The position numbers and the translations under genes were made by a program. The notes under the pieces were generated by a model. The model had not been told where the DNA came from, searched no databases, and saw only the letters and a program-made list of their open reading frames with translations. A stretch of DNA of 64,000 bases. It comes from Spiroplasma endosymbiont of Crioceris asparagi (GTDB taxonomy: Bacteria > Bacillota_I > Bacilli_A > Mycoplasmatales > Mycoplasmataceae). The stretch is from positions 496,001 to 560,000 of the forward strand of contig NZ_OZ026475.1 in assembly GCF_964020035.1 (NCBI RefSeq). Reading direction: 5' to 3'. Shown one piece after another: positions 62,788 to 64,000 of the stretch (its first letter is position 1; every line of letters starts with the position of its first letter).

Positions 62788-63639
62788 TTATAATTCAAAA
62801 AAATCAATAAATATTGCATCTAAAATTTTTTCAATTCTTTTAAGTTTTATTTTGTGTCAATATTTGACTTTAGTTTTTTGTTTTAAATCTAAAACATTTC
62901 AATAAAAATCTCATAACTCTTTATAATTATTTAAAATTTTTTCATTCATTTTATTAAAAATTTCATAATTAATTTTTTCAAAATTTTTAGGCTTTACAAT
63001 AAATATACCTTCTTTAGATTTAAGGTTAATTTCTTCGAAAACTAGGTTAATATTATTTTCGTCAAAGATGGCATTATTAAAAATATTTTTATGTAAAAAA
63101 TATTGATTTTTTAATAAATTAATAAAACGTGAATCAACACCTTTTTCTACACTTATTAATTCTTGGAAAGAATTTAAAAATGATGGTAATAACATTAAAT
63201 TTAATAATACAAAAACAACAGACTCTCATATTTTATTATCAATTAAATCTTTTGTTGATCATTGCATCATAAATGCAGTTAACATATTAATTAAAATTGA
63301 CATAGCGATAAATCAAAATGATGTAATATCGACATTTCTTTTTAAATTAATTTCTGCATCTTTAAAATTAACAACTAAATTAAATACTTGTATTTTGTAA
63401 TAATAAAGTGATCTTGATAACCAATTTGATAATGTAAATTTAATTAAAAAATAAACTCCTAGTGTAACAATTGTATAAGATACTCATTTTTCTTTATGCG
63501 AAAATGCAGTTAAACTAATAAATAATCCCAAAATTAAAATAAATAAAATAATATCTAAACAATGAATAAAATATAATCATTTAATGTGTTTAAAATATTT
63601 TTTAACAATGTTTTCTTTTTCTTTCAAATACTTTTTCAT
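62788..63639 (-). CDS. Hypothetical membrane protein
   Basis: 283 residues, not recognised. Four hydrophobic helices: about 23-45, 52-72, 105-127 and 137-157. Cytosolic regions are Lys/Asn/Ile rich; after residue 158 a soluble domain of about 125 residues ends IEKILDAIFIDFFEL. TGA Trp codons split it in the standard code (the piece starting MLLPSFLNSF is internal). ATG 63639 (MKKYLKEKEN) follows TTGGAG. It lies alone between a terminator on its left and one belonging to the preceding unit on its right. No clear family. Confidence 0.75.
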
Positions 63640-63682
63640 AAAAACTCCAACTTTAATAATCATTATATTACAAATTTAATAA

Positions 63683-63712
63683 TAAAAAAAAGCAGAAGTC
63701 TGCTTTTTTATA
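63683..63712 (-). terminator. Rho-independent terminator
   Basis: Stem AAAAAGCAGA / TCTGCTTTTT with a short loop, 14 nt after the stop of the partial gene at the right edge; T-run on the minus strand. Confidence 0.9.
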
Positions 63713-63725
63713 AAGTGTTAATTTT

Positions 63726-64000
63726 TTACTCACTTAATGTTCCAGAAATAGTTTTTTCTCCAACAATTGTGTATCCTTTATTAGCACTCAATTGAAGAGT
63801 TCACGTGTCTCCTTCAATTGAATAACTTATTTTAAGTGAATCTTTATATTGTTTTATAATATATTCAAATGTTTCTCCTAAATAATCCATTTTATCTTGA
63901 TCATTATAGCTTCATTTTTCTACTAGTGGTAAATTTGATCATTTTTGATCTATCAATTCAGTTGCGAATTTTTTAACTTCGTCTGAGTTAATATTATTAA
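63726..64000 (-). CDS. C-terminus of a hypothetical, probably exported protein
   Basis: Only the last 90 or so residues are in the window (EVKKFATELIDQKW onward to TISGTLSE at TAA 63726-63728). Three TGA codons encode Trp, including DTWTLQLSANKGYTI. The final 40 residues look like a small beta-strand repeat (SYSIEGDTWTLQLSANKGYTIVG) of the kind ending mollicute surface lipoproteins, but the N-terminus that would show a lipobox is outside. Function unknown. Confidence 0.6.

Overview
The window is a very AT-rich mollicute chromosome segment that uses UGA as tryptophan. Many clear gene families (L20, thrS, pyk, argS, the ABC exporter, PTS EIIC) read through in-frame TGA codons at conserved Trp positions. 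Gene content points to the Entomoplasmatales / Spiroplasma group (Mesoplasma, Entomoplasma, Spiroplasma or the M. mycoides cluster): a fermentative, wall-less sugar user with PTS, glycolysis, L-lactate dehydrogenase, folA-thyA, two deoxynucleoside kinases and a scpAB operon. I assign the group from code and gene content, not from rRNA. No rRNA, tRNA, IS element or CRISPR array was seen. Nearly all genes lie on the minus strand; only ppa, a broken metallo-beta-lactamase gene, a rhodanese and trpS lie on plus.

Layout, left to right. 1-2.8 kb: gpsA (partial), der, cmk and a tail-anchored protein. 2.8-5.7 kb: two ECF S-component-like membrane proteins, ppa on plus, and a degenerate membrane-peptidase-like protein. 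5.8-14.8 kb: one long co-directional run of yebC, two deoxynucleoside kinases, rluB, scpB, scpA, a HEPN-motif protein, an aldose 1-epimerase-like protein, an MFS-like protein and argS. 14.9-20.4 kb: ldh, frr, pyrH, a flavin-binding protein, a membrane protein, tsf and rpsB. 20.4-23.4 kb: folA-thyA, then rplU-prp-rpmA with an L21-type leader. 23.4-34 kb: a double-glycine-leader peptide, rsmI, greA, a MATE transporter, uvrC, a two-domain FtsX permease and ftsK. 34-42 kb: an RNase J pseudoenzyme, MBL/rhodanese, nadK, trpS, an ABC-2 transporter and infC-rpmI-rplT behind an L20-type attenuator.

42-52 kb is the most unusual part. An apparent operon encodes a ROK sugar kinase, a lipoprotein, two tandem PTS EIIC proteins each fused to an N-terminal coiled coil of about 250 residues, and a MupG-type phospho-glycosidase. 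Next to it, in a separate unit, are a membrane protein, a lactose/cellobiose EIIA and an ABC exporter. No EIIB gene is present in the window.

52-64 kb: thrS behind a candidate small RNA or leader, two tandem pyruvate kinases with pfkA, hpt, ruvX, an M13 metallopeptidase, eno, a membrane protein and the C-terminus of a probable surface protein.

The items most worth checking are the coiled-coil-EIIC pair with its MupG/ROK/lipoprotein operon, the double-glycine peptide gene, the RNase J paralogue that has lost its metal ligands, the nonsense codon that removes the PGH motif of the MBL protein, and the roughly 125-nt transcription unit between pyk and thrS.
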